64,000 bases of DNA, taken from positions 62,001 through 126,000 of the forward strand of contig NZ_ACIS01000009.1 of the NCBI RefSeq assembly GCF_000174355.1, written 5' to 3'. Under the pieces are notes generated by a model. It was not told the DNA's origin. It saw nothing but the letters and a program-made list of their open reading frames with translations, and made no database searches. This stretch comes from Pseudogulbenkiania ferrooxidans 2002 (GTDB lineage: Bacteria; Pseudomonadota; Gammaproteobacteria; Burkholderiales; Chromobacteriaceae). The first letter of the stretch is position 1; every line of letters starts with the position of its first letter. Position numbers and translations under genes: made by a program. This document shows positions 56,321 through 64,000 of the stretch, piece after piece.

Positions 56321-58024
56321 GTGAGCAAGCTCACCCAACTGCCGGCCTGGCGCACCCTGTGGAACCACTTTTCGCGCGCGCGCGACTGGCACATGCGCGA
56401 GCTGTTCGCCGCCGATCCCGAGCGCGCCGAACGCTACTGGCTGCAAGCCGAAGGGCTGACGCTCGACTACTCCAAGAACCGCATCAGCGACCAGACCCTG
56501 ACCCTGCTGTTGCAGTTGGCCGAAGAAGCCGGCCTGCCGGAGCAGATCGAGGCCATGTTCCACGGCGACAAGATCAACGTCACCGAGAGCCGCGCCGTGC
56601 TGCACGTGGCGCTGCGCAACCGCGCCGACACCCCGATCCTGGTCGACGGCGAAGACGTCATGCCCAAGGTCAACCGCGTGCTGGAGCGCATGGGCCGTTT
56701 CGCCCACGCCGTGCGCTCCGGCGAGTGGCTGGGCTACACGCGCCAGCCGATCACCGACATCGTCAACATCGGCATCGGCGGCTCCGACCTCGGCCCGCTC
56801 ATGGTGTGCCAGGCGCTGCGCCCGTACGCGCATCCGCGCATGAACATGCACTTCGTCTCCAACGTCGACAGCTCGCAGCTCAAGGAAACGCTCAAACGCG
56901 TGCACCCCGAGACCACGCTGTTCGTGATCGAGTCGAAGACCTTCACCACGCAGGAAACCCTGACCAACGCCCTGACCGCGCGCGAATGGTTCGTTGCCCG
57001 CGCGCGTGACGAGAAGGCTGTGGCCAAGCACTTCGTCGCGGTCTCCACCAACAAGCAGGCGGTGGCCGAGTTCGGCATCGACCCGGCCAATATGTTCGAG
57101 TTCTGGGACTGGGTGGGCGGTCGCTTCAGCCTGTGGTCGGCGATCGGCCTGCCGATCATGCTCTACCTGGGCGAGGAGAGCTTCCTCGACCTGCTGGAAG
57201 GCGCGCACGGCATGGACCAGCATTTCCGCAACGCGCCGCTGGCCGCCAACATGCCGGTAATCCTGGCGCTGATCGGCATCTGGTACATCAACTTCTATGG
57301 CGGCGGCAGCCACGTCATCGCCCCGTACGACCAATACCTGCACCGCCTGCCTGCCTTTATCCAGCAGCTTGATATGGAGTCCAATGGCAAGCAGACCCTG
57401 CGCGACGGCCAGCCGGTGGATTTCGAGACCGCACCGATCATCTGGGGCGAGACCGGCATCAACGGCCAGCACGCCTTCTTCCAGCTGTTGCACCAGGGCA
57501 CCCATACCTCACCGATCGACCTGATCGCCTCGCTGGAGAACTGCAGCTCGCTGCCCGGCCACCACGAGATCCTGCTCGCCAACCTGTTCGCCCAGGCCGA
57601 GGCCTTCATGCGCGGCAAGACCGCCGACGAGGTGCGCGCCGAGCTGACGGCGCAGGGGCTCGAGGGCGAGGCGCTGGAAAAGCTGGTGCCGCACAAGGTG
57701 TTCGGCGGCAACCGCCCCACCAACACCCTGCTGATGAGCCGGCTCGATCCGCGCCACCTCGGCGCGCTGATCGCGCTCTACGAGCACAAGATCTTCGTGC
57801 AGGGCGCGATCTGGGGCATCAACAGCTTCGACCAGTGGGGGGTGGAACTGGGCAAGCAGCTCGCCAAGACCATTCACGCCGAGCTCGCCGGCAAGCGCGG
57901 CCCGGCCCAGCACGACAGTTCGACCGCCAAGCTGATCGCGTTCTACCGCCAGGTCAACGGCGCCGAGCCGGCCCCTGCCCCGGCGCCGGTGAAGCCCAGC
58001 CAGGCGCAGCCGCAGGAAGCCTGA
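56321..58024 (+). CDS. pgi: Glucose-6-phosphate isomerase
   Basis: 567 residues from the GTG at 56321, preceded by AAGGAG; the open frame to 56264 runs through the porin terminator and is not native. Pgi motifs: [20 protein letters not shown] (about residue 147), [14 protein letters not shown] and [12 protein letters not shown]. The C-terminus has a Pro-rich tail ([10 protein letters not shown]). Interconverts glucose 6- and fructose 6-phosphate, linking the fructose genes to the rest of hexose metabolism. Ends at a clear terminator. Confidence 0.95.
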   Translation: MSKLTQLPAWRTLWNHFSRARDWHMRELFAADPERAERYWLQAEGLTLDYSKNRISDQTLTLLLQLAEEAGLPEQIEAMFHGDKINVTESRAVLHVALRNRADTPILVDGEDVMPKVNRVLERMGRFAHAVRSGEWLGYTRQPITDIVNIGIGGSDLGPLMVCQALRPYAHPRMNMHFVSNVDSSQLKETLKRVHPETTLFVIESKTFTTQETLTNALTAREWFVARARDEKAVAKHFVAVSTNKQAVAEFGIDPANMFEFWDWVGGRFSLWSAIGLPIMLYLGEESFLDLLEGAHGMDQHFRNAPLAANMPVILALIGIWYINFYGGGSHVIAPYDQYLHRLPAFIQQLDMESNGKQTLRDGQPVDFETAPIIWGETGINGQHAFFQLLHQGTHTSPIDLIASLENCSSLPGHHEILLANLFAQAEAFMRGKTADEVRAELTAQGLEGEALEKLVPHKVFGGNRPTNTLLMSRLDPRHLGALIALYEHKIFVQGAIWGINSFDQWGVELGKQLAKTIHAELAGKRGPAQHDSSTAKLIAFYRQVNGAEPAPAPAPVKPSQAQPQEA

Positions 58025-58039
58025 GCCAGCGTCAGCCAG

Positions 58040-58068
58040 CAAAAAGCCCGTCGCACAGACGGGCTTTT
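58040..58068 (+). terminator. Rho-independent terminator of pgi
   Basis: AAAAAGCCCGTC, short loop, GACGGGCTTTTT. Symmetric, so it also serves the convergent UPF0303 gene. Confidence 0.85.
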
Positions 58069-58078
58069 TGCTTGGGTT

Positions 58079-58579
58079 TCACTCCAGCGCCAGTTCGGCC
58101 AGCGGCTGGCCGAGATAGTCCGCCAGCACCGCGACGATCAGCGCGTGGTCCTCGCGCTGCGGCAGGCCGGACACGGTGACGGCGCCGATGCAGCCGCTGC
58201 CCGTCAGTCGCAACGGGAAGCTGCCGCCGTGCGCGGCGTAGTCGCGCGTGGCAAGACCCAGCTTGGCTTCCAGCGTCTGGCCGTCGCGCTGCAGCGCGAG
58301 CCCCACGGCGTAGGAGCTCTTGTGCGTCAGCTCGACTAGGTTGCGCTTGCGCCGCGCCCAGTCGGCGTTGAGCGGCGTGGTCCCCGCCATCGTGTGCAGG
58401 AACACGGTCTCGCCGGCGAGGCGGATCTCGAGCGCCAGCGCGGCGTGGCGCGCCTCGGCGGCGGCCTTCAGGCGGCAGCCCAGCTCCCAGGCGCTGGCGT
58501 GGTCGAAATGGCCGAACTGCAACCGCTGCTCCTGCAGCGCGACGCGGGCGAGATCGGCGTCGATGTCGGTCCGGCTCAT
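58079..58579 (-). CDS. UPF0303/heme-degrading-domain (GlcG/HbpS-like) protein
   Basis: 166 residues, one domain. Segments FDHASAWELGCRLKAAAEAR, RRKRNLVELTHKSSY and AHGGSFPLRLTGSGCIGAVTVSG match the UPF0303 family related to GlcG/HbpS. Members are small and of uncertain function; a heme-linked or redox role has been proposed for relatives. Its start overlaps the stop of the upstream oxidoreductase (ATGA), so both form one minus-strand operon. Confidence 0.75.
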   Translation of the reverse strand: MSRTDIDADLARVALQEQRLQFGHFDHASAWELGCRLKAAAEARHAALALEIRLAGETVFLHTMAGTTPLNADWARRKRNLVELTHKSSYAVGLALQRDGQTLEAKLGLATRDYAAHGGSFPLRLTGSGCIGAVTVSGLPQREDHALIVAVLADYLGQPLAELALE

Positions 58580-59637
58580 ACGGCAGCTCCCTCGTCGGTC
58601 GATACCACTTCCCTTCCCTCCGCGGCGCTCCGGCAGCCCGCCTCGATCACGCGCATCACGGCGATGGCATCACCCGCCGGCACCGGGTTGGCGGTGCCAT
58701 GCAGGATCGCGTCGCGTAGCGCCGCGTAGTAGGCCGGGTAGTCGCCGTGCCGCGTCGGCACGCGCTCGTGACCGGGTTGACCGTCACGCCATACCGTGAG
58801 GATGCCGTCGCGCTCGTCGCGGCCCCAGTCGGCGGCGGACGGAAACCGGCCGGCCTTGAGCGCGGCTTCCTGCTCGTCCAGCCCGTGCTTGAGGTAGCTC
58901 GCCGCGGTGCCGTGCACGGCGAAACGCGCCCCCGGCTCGGCGGTCAGCGTGCTGGCGTGCAGGATCACCTGCAGGCGCTCGTAGCGCAGCAGGGCGTGGA
59001 AGTAGTCGTCCACCTCGGCGCCGTCGCGCAGCGTGGCGCGCGTCAGCGCGATGCCCAAAGGTTGGCCGAACAACTGCAGCGCCTGGTCCACCAGGTGCGG
59101 CCCCAGGTCGTACCACAGCCCGGAGCCGGCGCTCGCCGCGCTCTCGCGCCAGCGCTGCGGCACCTCCGGGCGGTAGCGGTCGAAGTGCGACTCGAACTGC
59201 ACCACGCGGCCCAGCCGGCCCTCGTCGAGCAGCGCCTTCAGCGTCAGGAAGTCGGCGTCCCAGCGCCGGTTGTGGAACACCGACAGCACGCGCCCGGTAT
59301 CCCGCGCCAGGGCCTCCAGCTCGCAGCCCTCGGCCACGGTGACGGTGAACGGCTTGTCCACCACCACGTGCTTGCCCGCCAGCAGCGCGGCGCGCGCCAG
59401 CGCATGGTGGGTTTCGTTCGGAGTCGGGATGACGACGAGATCGATGTCGGCGCGCGCGAACAACGCCTCGGGCGTGGCTTCAACGTCGAGCGAGGGACAG
59501 TCGGCGCGCACCTGATCCGGCCGGCGGCTGGCAACGGCGACCAGCTCGAGGCCGGGGGTGGCGGCAATCAGCGGAGCGTGAAAGGTCTTGGCGGCGCTGC
59601 CGTAGCCGACCAGGCCGACGCGAAGGGGATGGGGCAT
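58576..59637 (-). CDS. Gfo/Idh/MocA-family oxidoreductase
   Basis: 353 residues. Rossmann start VGLVGYGSAAKTFHAPLIAA, then VVIPTPNETHHALARAALLA and the catalytic HVVVDKPFTVT (Lys, about residue 95). The C-terminal substrate domain includes GLWYDLGPHLVDQALQLFG. Such enzymes oxidise or reduce sugars and inositols with NAD(P). Preceding gene in the same direction is gapN, separated by a terminator, so this pair is a unit of its own. Substrate unknown. Confidence 0.85.
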   Translation of the reverse strand: MPHPLRVGLVGYGSAAKTFHAPLIAATPGLELVAVASRRPDQVRADCPSLDVEATPEALFARADIDLVVIPTPNETHHALARAALLAGKHVVVDKPFTVTVAEGCELEALARDTGRVLSVFHNRRWDADFLTLKALLDEGRLGRVVQFESHFDRYRPEVPQRWRESAASAGSGLWYDLGPHLVDQALQLFGQPLGIALTRATLRDGAEVDDYFHALLRYERLQVILHASTLTAEPGARFAVHGTAASYLKHGLDEQEAALKAGRFPSAADWGRDERDGILTVWRDGQPGHERVPTRHGDYPAYYAALRDAILHGTANPVPAGDAIAVMRVIEAGCRSAAEGREVVSTDEGAAV

Positions 59638-59659
59638 GGGCTAGTCCTCGTAAAACAGA

Positions 59660-59682
59660 AACCCTGCCGTCTGGGCAGGGTT
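59660..59682 (-). terminator. Terminator downstream of the GapN-like gene
   Basis: AACCCTGCC and GGCAGGGTT with a 5-base loop, followed on the minus strand by TCTGTTTT. Confidence 0.7.
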
Positions 59683-59739
59683 GCGGAAAACGGCCCTCCA
59701 GGCGGGCTTCGGCCAACCTGGAGAGTAGTTTCATACGGC

Positions 59740-61368
59740 TTAGAGAATGAAGCGCGTATTGATGAAATTGCTCTCGTTCGACAACACAATCGCATCCAGC
59801 AGCTTCTTGCTCGCCTCGGTTTCCTTCGCCGCCACCATCGAGCGGATCGAGAACGCGCGCAGCGCGTCGTGCACCGACAGCGTGCCCTCCGCCGAATCCT
59901 TGCGCCCGGCGAACGGGAACACGTCCGGGCCGCGCTGGCACTGGCAGTTGATGTTGACGCGGCAGACCTGGTTCACCAGCGGGTCGACCAGCTCGGCGAT
60001 CTGGTGCGGGTTGCTGCCGAACAGGCTCACCTGCTGGCCGTAGTCCGAGCTGATCACGTAGTCCAGCGCGTCCTCGATATCCTCGAACGGCGCCACCGGG
60101 ATCACCGGGCCGAACTGCTCCTCGCGATAGAGCTTCATGCCTTCCTTGACCGGGAACACCACCGCCGGGTGGAACAGCGTCTCGGCCACGCTGCCGCCGC
60201 CCTCGTTGATCACGCGCGCGCCCTGGGCCTTGGCGTCCTCGACGCATTCGGTCAGGTAGCGGCACTTCTCCTGGTCCGGCAGCGGCGTCACCATCACGCC
60301 CTTCTCCCATGGCATGCCCACCTTGAGCGCGTTCACCGCCTCGCTGAAGCGGCGCAGGAAGGCCTCGGCGATGGACTGGTGCACCAGGATCATCTTGATC
60401 GCGGTACAGCGCTGACCGTTGAACGACAGCGAGCCGGCGATGCATTCCTTCACCGCGAGGTCGAGGTCGGCGTCCGGCAGGATGATGGCGGCGTTCTTGG
60501 CGTCGAGCCCCAGCACCGCGCGCAGGCGGTTCGATTTCGGGTGCGCCTTCTTCAACTGGTCGGCGACGCGGCTGGAGCCGATCAGCGCCAGCACGTTGAT
60601 CTTGCCGCTGTTCATCAGGTAGGGCACCAGCTCCGAACCCTTGCCGTAGACCGTGTTGATCACGCCGGCCGGGAAGGCGCTGCGGAACGCCTCCAGCATC
60701 GGGTAGTACAGCAGCGTGCCGAACTTCGGCGGCTTCAACAGCACCACGTTGCCCATGATCAAGGCCGGGATCAGCGTGGTGAAGGTCTCGTTCATCGGGT
60801 AGTTGTACGGCCCGAGGCACAGCGTGATGCCGAGCGGCGAGCGGCGGATCTGGCCGATGGTGCCGTCGACGATCTGGAAGCGCGAGTTGTCGTTGTCGAG
60901 CTTCTTCAGCGCGTCGATGGTGTCCTTGATGTAGACGATGGTGCGGTCGAATTCCTTCTCGGAGTCGGGCAGGCTCTTGCCGATCTCCCACATGATCAGG
61001 TTCACGATCTCGCGGCGCTTGGCTAGGATCTGGCGCGTGAATTCCTCGACGCAGCCGATGCGCTCGGCCACCGACATGGTCGGCCAGGCGCCGCGGCCGT
61101 TGTCGTAGGCGGCCACCGCGGCGGCCAAGGCTTCGTCGGCCTCTTCCTTGCCGGTGACCGGGATGCTGCCGAGCTCGACGCGCGCCAGCTCGCCGTTGTC
61201 CTGGCGGGTGTAGACCGGCGACAGCACGGCGCGCGTCTCGCCGTGCCACATCTTGAGCTGGCCGTTCACCAGCAGCGTGCGCTGGTGCAGCGGGGCGAGA
61301 ATCTGGCAGTCGGCCGGAACGGCGCTCTCGGCGGGGAACAGGGCGTGCAGTTGTTCGATGGTGTTCAC
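59740..61368 (-). CDS. GapN-like aldehyde dehydrogenase (non-phosphorylating GAPDH type)
   Basis: 542 residues, ALDH superfamily. The catalytic Cys is in SFNGQRCTAIK (about residue 325). Cofactor segments LGPYNYPMNE and GSSRVADQLKK are present. The position normally held by the general base Glu (LELGGK, 34 residues before the Cys) reads LGLDAK, with Gly in place of Glu. The substrate is probably glyceraldehyde 3-phosphate with NADP by family resemblance, but the changed residue makes this less sure. Single gene between pyk and a terminator, in a glycolytic block. Confidence 0.7.
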   Translation of the reverse strand: MNTIEQLHALFPAESAVPADCQILAPLHQRTLLVNGQLKMWHGETRAVLSPVYTRQDNGELARVELGSIPVTGKEEADEALAAAVAAYDNGRGAWPTMSVAERIGCVEEFTRQILAKRREIVNLIMWEIGKSLPDSEKEFDRTIVYIKDTIDALKKLDNDNSRFQIVDGTIGQIRRSPLGITLCLGPYNYPMNETFTTLIPALIMGNVVLLKPPKFGTLLYYPMLEAFRSAFPAGVINTVYGKGSELVPYLMNSGKINVLALIGSSRVADQLKKAHPKSNRLRAVLGLDAKNAAIILPDADLDLAVKECIAGSLSFNGQRCTAIKMILVHQSIAEAFLRRFSEAVNALKVGMPWEKGVMVTPLPDQEKCRYLTECVEDAKAQGARVINEGGGSVAETLFHPAVVFPVKEGMKLYREEQFGPVIPVAPFEDIEDALDYVISSDYGQQVSLFGSNPHQIAELVDPLVNQVCRVNINCQCQRGPDVFPFAGRKDSAEGTLSVHDALRAFSIRSMVAAKETEASKKLLDAIVLSNESNFINTRFIL

Positions 61369-61398
61369 TCTCGATGTCCTTTGTGTGTGCAGTGTGTG

Positions 61399-61432
61399 AG
61401 AACCTGCTCACGATCTGTCGCGAGCAGGTTCT
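61399..61432. terminator. Hairpin between pyk and the GapN-like gene
   Basis: AGAACCTGCTC and GAGCAGGTTCT, perfect 11-bp arms. The left arm matches the end of the 140-bp repeat, so it may be a deleted copy reused as a terminator for pyk. Confidence 0.6.
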
Positions 61433-61468
61433 GAGCGGTCGGGGCTCAGCCGCGATCCGTCTTCGCGC

Positions 61469-62899
61469 TTATTCCGGCCAGACCACGCGCAGCAGGTTGG
61501 TCGAACCCGGCGTGCCGAACGGGATGCCCGCCACCACGATCAGCGGCCGGCCCGGCTGGTAGTAGCCGGTGTTCTTGGCGGCGGCGCTGGCCTTCTCCAC
61601 CATGTCCTCGACGTTCTTGGCGTCCTCGGTGGCGTACGAGGTCACCCCCCACAGTAGCGCCAGCTGGCGCGCCACGGTCCGGTTCGGCGTCAGGCTCAGG
61701 ATCGGCGAGGCCGGGCGTTCATGCGCGACGCGGAAGGCGGTGGCGCCCGAGGTGGTGTAGGTGATGGTGGCACCCACCGGCAGCACCCCGGCCACGCTGT
61801 GGATCGCCGCGCCGATGGCATCGGTGGAGTTGGCCTGGTGGCGCGTGGTCACCGCCTGCATCAGCTGGCGCTGCAGCGGGTCGCCCTCGGTGTGGTGGAT
61901 GATGCGCTGCATCATCGAGACCGCCTCGACCGGGTAGTGGCCGGCGGCGGATTCCGCCGACAGCATCACGGCGTCGACGCCGTCGTACACCGCGGTGGCA
62001 ACGTCGGAGGCCTCGGCGCGGGTCGGCGCCGGCGCCTTGATCATCGATTCGAGCATCTGGGTGGCGACCACCACCGGCTTGCCGGCCTCGCGGCACAACC
62101 GCACGATGCGCTTCTGGATCGACGGCACCTCTTCCGGCGGCAGTTCCACGCCGAGGTCACCGCGCGCCACCATGATGGCATCGGCCACCTCGATGATGGC
62201 CTCGAGGTTCTGCACCGCCAGCGGCTTCTCGATCTTGGCCATCAGCTTGGCGCGGCCACCAATCAGCTCGCGCACTTCCAGCACGTCTTCCGGGCGCTGC
62301 ACGAAGGACAGCGCCACCCAATCCACCCCCAGCTCCAGGCCGAACTCGAGGTCGCGGCGGTCCTTGATCGACAGCGCCGACACCGCCAGCGCGGCGTCCG
62401 GCACGTTGACACCCTTGCGGTCGGAGATGAGGCCGCCCGCCACCACTTCAGCCTCGATGACATCGGGCGTGACGGACACGACGCGGAAACGTAGGCGCCC
62501 GTCGTCGACCAAGAGCTGGTCGCCCGGCGAGACGGCAGAGAAGATTTCGGGGTGAGGCAGGCAGACGCGCTCATGGTTACCCGGCTCCGGGTTGCGGTCG
62601 AAGGCAAAGCGCTGGCCGGCGACGAGTTCGGCCTGGCCGTCGGCGAAGCTCCACACCCGCAGCTTGGGGCCCTGCAGGTCGAGCAGCACGCCGATGGGGC
62701 GGCCGGCCTGGTGCTCCACCTGGCGGATGGCGGCGAGCCGGGCGGCGTGGTCTTCGTGCGCCCCGTGGCTGAAGTTGAGGCGGAACACGTCGGCGCCAGC
62801 CTGGTGCAGGGCGGCGATGGTATCCACGGTGCTGCTGGCCGGCCCCAGCGTGGCGATGATCTTGGTGCCACGGCTCTGACGTTCGCTACATGTACCCAT
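61469..62899 (-). CDS. pyk: Pyruvate kinase
   Basis: 476 residues from the ATG at 62899 (AGGAGG 8 bases upstream; GTG at 62905 is too close to the SD). Motifs: [35 protein letters not shown], then [12 protein letters not shown] and [21 protein letters not shown] (split here as [10 protein letters not shown] and APTRAEASD), all typical and complete. Makes pyruvate and ATP from PEP, the same PEP that powers the fructose PTS. Its promoter carries FruR-like and HexR-like sites. Confidence 0.95.
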   Translation of the reverse strand: MGTCSERQSRGTKIIATLGPASSTVDTIAALHQAGADVFRLNFSHGAHEDHAARLAAIRQVEHQAGRPIGVLLDLQGPKLRVWSFADGQAELVAGQRFAFDRNPEPGNHERVCLPHPEIFSAVSPGDQLLVDDGRLRFRVVSVTPDVIEAEVVAGGLISDRKGVNVPDAALAVSALSIKDRRDLEFGLELGVDWVALSFVQRPEDVLEVRELIGGRAKLMAKIEKPLAVQNLEAIIEVADAIMVARGDLGVELPPEEVPSIQKRIVRLCREAGKPVVVATQMLESMIKAPAPTRAEASDVATAVYDGVDAVMLSAESAAGHYPVEAVSMMQRIIHHTEGDPLQRQLMQAVTTRHQANSTDAIGAAIHSVAGVLPVGATITYTTSGATAFRVAHERPASPILSLTPNRTVARQLALLWGVTSYATEDAKNVEDMVEKASAAAKNTGYYQPGRPLIVVAGIPFGTPGSTNLLRVVWPE

Positions 62900-62920
62900 A
62901 CTCACTCCTCCTTGTCCTTA

Positions 62921-62935
62921 TGTAGTAGAACTACA
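62921..62935. promoter_or_regulatory. HexR-like operator at pyk start site
   Basis: TGTAGTAGAACTACA matches the HexR consensus at 14 of 15 positions and abuts the predicted -10 box, so binding should repress pyk. Confidence 0.7.
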
Positions 62936-62963
62936 TTGAAATCGATTTCACATTAACTGTCAA
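62935..62963 (-). promoter_or_regulatory. pyk promoter with FruR-like operator
   Basis: On the minus strand: TTGACA, 17 bases, TTCAAT, the same boxes and spacing as the fru promoter. The perfect palindrome TGAAATCGATTTCA (62937-62950) overlaps spacer and -10. Confidence 0.7.
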
Positions 62964-63378
62964 CAGACATCACCCAGCCCTGTTCCACACAGCTGACATC
63001 CGTACCAAAAACCTCAACAAATCCTTCAACATCAGTCCATTAAGATAAAACAACGGGCCATGACAGAATCGTCTTGCTGGTGCGAAGCCACCCTGCCGTC
63101 GCATTCCACTACAGAAGAGAATTGGCACGACTCCAATCGAGTATATTTGTAGTAAAACTACTACGCAACCGCTAACGGAATGCCACCACCAAGGCGGGAC
63201 AAGGCACGCAACAAGTGCGCCGCAGCGACAGGGGAAGGACTTCCGAAACAGCGGACGCGACGAGCCTTGGCAGCCCGGCAGAAAAAGGGGAAAGAAGACG
63301 GCGCGCCCGGCGCGAAGGCGTGGCCGCCTGCGAAAATGGGCTCTAAGATGGAATCATGGCCAGCACCGCGGAGACACC
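62964..63378. other. Long spacer between pyk and the ClpP-like gene
   Basis: No gene seen. Apart from the HexR-like site at 63148-63162 I recognise nothing; the promoter of the ClpP-like gene should be near 63300. Confidence 0.4.
63148..63162. promoter_or_regulatory. Distal HexR-like site
   Basis: TGTAGTAAAACTACT, 14 of 15 consensus positions, about 210 bases upstream of the pyk promoter site. Confidence 0.55.
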
Positions 63379-64000
63379 ATGACCAAACCGACCATCAGCG
63401 TGCAGGGCGAGCCGGGCGAGGACCAGCCCGAGCCCGCGGTGTTCCAGGGACTGTCACGCTACGAAATACGCTCGCAACTGAGCGAGATTTCCTTCTACCT
63501 GTGCGGCGAAATCCAGGCCTCGCACTTCTACACCAACTTGTTCTACACACTGCGCAGCGCCAGCGAGACCGACATCATCTACCTGCACCTAAACACCACC
63601 GGCGGCGACTTCGACACCGGCATGCAGATCATCAACAACATGCAGTCCTCCTGCGCCCACGTCATCACCGTGCTCGAGGCGCGTGCCTACTCGATGGGCG
63701 CGCTGATTTTCCTGGCGGGAGACGAACTGGAGGTGCAGGACAACTGCCAGCTGATGTTCCATATCTACTCGGGCACCTTCGCCGGCCGGGGAACCGAGCA
63801 GCAGGCACAGATCCAGGCGGTGAGCAGCTGGTTCGAAAAGGTCATGCAGCGCATCTGCCAGCCCTTCCTCAGCACGGCGGAGGTCGACAAGGTGCTCAAA
63901 GGGGCGGATGTCTGGATGGATTCGGACGAAATCCGGCGTCGTCTGAGCCGCCTGCAGCGCGCACCGGCCAAGCCGACTGCGCCGCGCCGCAGTCGCAAGA
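63379..64000 (+). CDS. ClpP-like serine protease (runs off the window)
   Basis: At least 207 residues; no stop before the window end. ClpP/crotonase fold: IYLHLNTTGGDFDTGMQIIN is the substrate strand and oxyanion region, the catalytic Ser lies in ARAYSMGALIFLAG, and the His in LMFHIYSG. Unlike standard ClpP it has an acidic N-terminal extension and a basic C-terminal tail (RRRLSRLQRAPAKPTAPRR). Such ClpP-like proteins are often phage-related or stand-alone. It is not next to clpX or clpA in view, so the partner is unknown. Confidence 0.75.
   Translation, partial: MTKPTISVQGEPGEDQPEPAVFQGLSRYEIRSQLSEISFYLCGEIQASHFYTNLFYTLRSASETDIIYLHLNTTGGDFDTGMQIINNMQSSCAHVITVLEARAYSMGALIFLAGDELEVQDNCQLMFHIYSGTFAGRGTEQQAQIQAVSSWFEKVMQRICQPFLSTAEVDKVLKGADVWMDSDEIRRRLSRLQRAPAKPTAPRRSRK

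Overview
The window looks like chromosomal DNA of a GC-rich betaproteobacterium, most likely order Neisseriales (Chromobacteriaceae-like). This rests on an aryl-polyene pigment cluster fed by a chorismatase, a fruBKA/ABC fructose region with FruR- and HexR-like sites, and a recurring 140-bp repeat; no rRNA, tRNA or housekeeping marker allows a firmer placement. It divides into an accessory left part (1 to about 17.9 kb) and a more regular chromosomal part (about 17.9 to 64 kb).

Accessory part. Positions 249-8203 hold a tight six-gene operon: three different tyrosine recombinases, two small HTH/coiled-coil proteins and a RecD2-like helicase. A scrap of a second RecD-like gene follows. An integron comes next: intI on the minus strand with an apparent one-base frameshift at its start codon, an attI region, and three plus-strand cassettes each ending in an attC. 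The cassettes encode a Cys-rich zinc-ribbon-like protein, a GIY-YIG nuclease-like protein with a putative C-terminal DNA-binding segment, and a small membrane protein. A large Rad50/SbcC-like ATPase with a zinc-hook motif follows. The integron and ATPase are bracketed by a perfect 22-bp inverted repeat. Then come two translationally coupled HAD-like genes, an XRE regulator facing strong palindromic operators, and two overlapping hypotheticals.

Chromosomal part. 17.99-36.16 kb is an aryl-polyene (APE, xanthomonadin/flexirubin-like) cluster: ACPs, ketosynthases and a chain-length-factor partner, reductase, dehydratases, AMP-ligase, acyltransferases, glycosyltransferase, methyltransferase, LolA-like and MMPL-type exporters, and a FkbO/Hyg5/XanB2-type chorismatase that probably makes the hydroxybenzoate starter. 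One acyltransferase gene is split by a one-base frameshift. After a thioredoxin-like gene and a DUF1269-like gene comes an aa3/caa3-type cytochrome oxidase operon with a cytochrome c-fused subunit II and two subunit III genes.

42.7-62.9 kb is a fructose/hexose block: a LacI-family FruR-like regulator, fruB-fruK-fruA, a fructose/ribose-type ABC transporter with a PfkB kinase and a HAD phosphatase, a porin, pgi, two small redox genes, a GapN-like dehydrogenase and pyk. The fru and pyk promoters share the same layout, with a near-identical palindromic operator between -35 and -10, and pyk also carries a HexR-like site. Import, phosphorylation and lower glycolysis therefore look jointly controlled. 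The window ends inside a ClpP-like protease gene.
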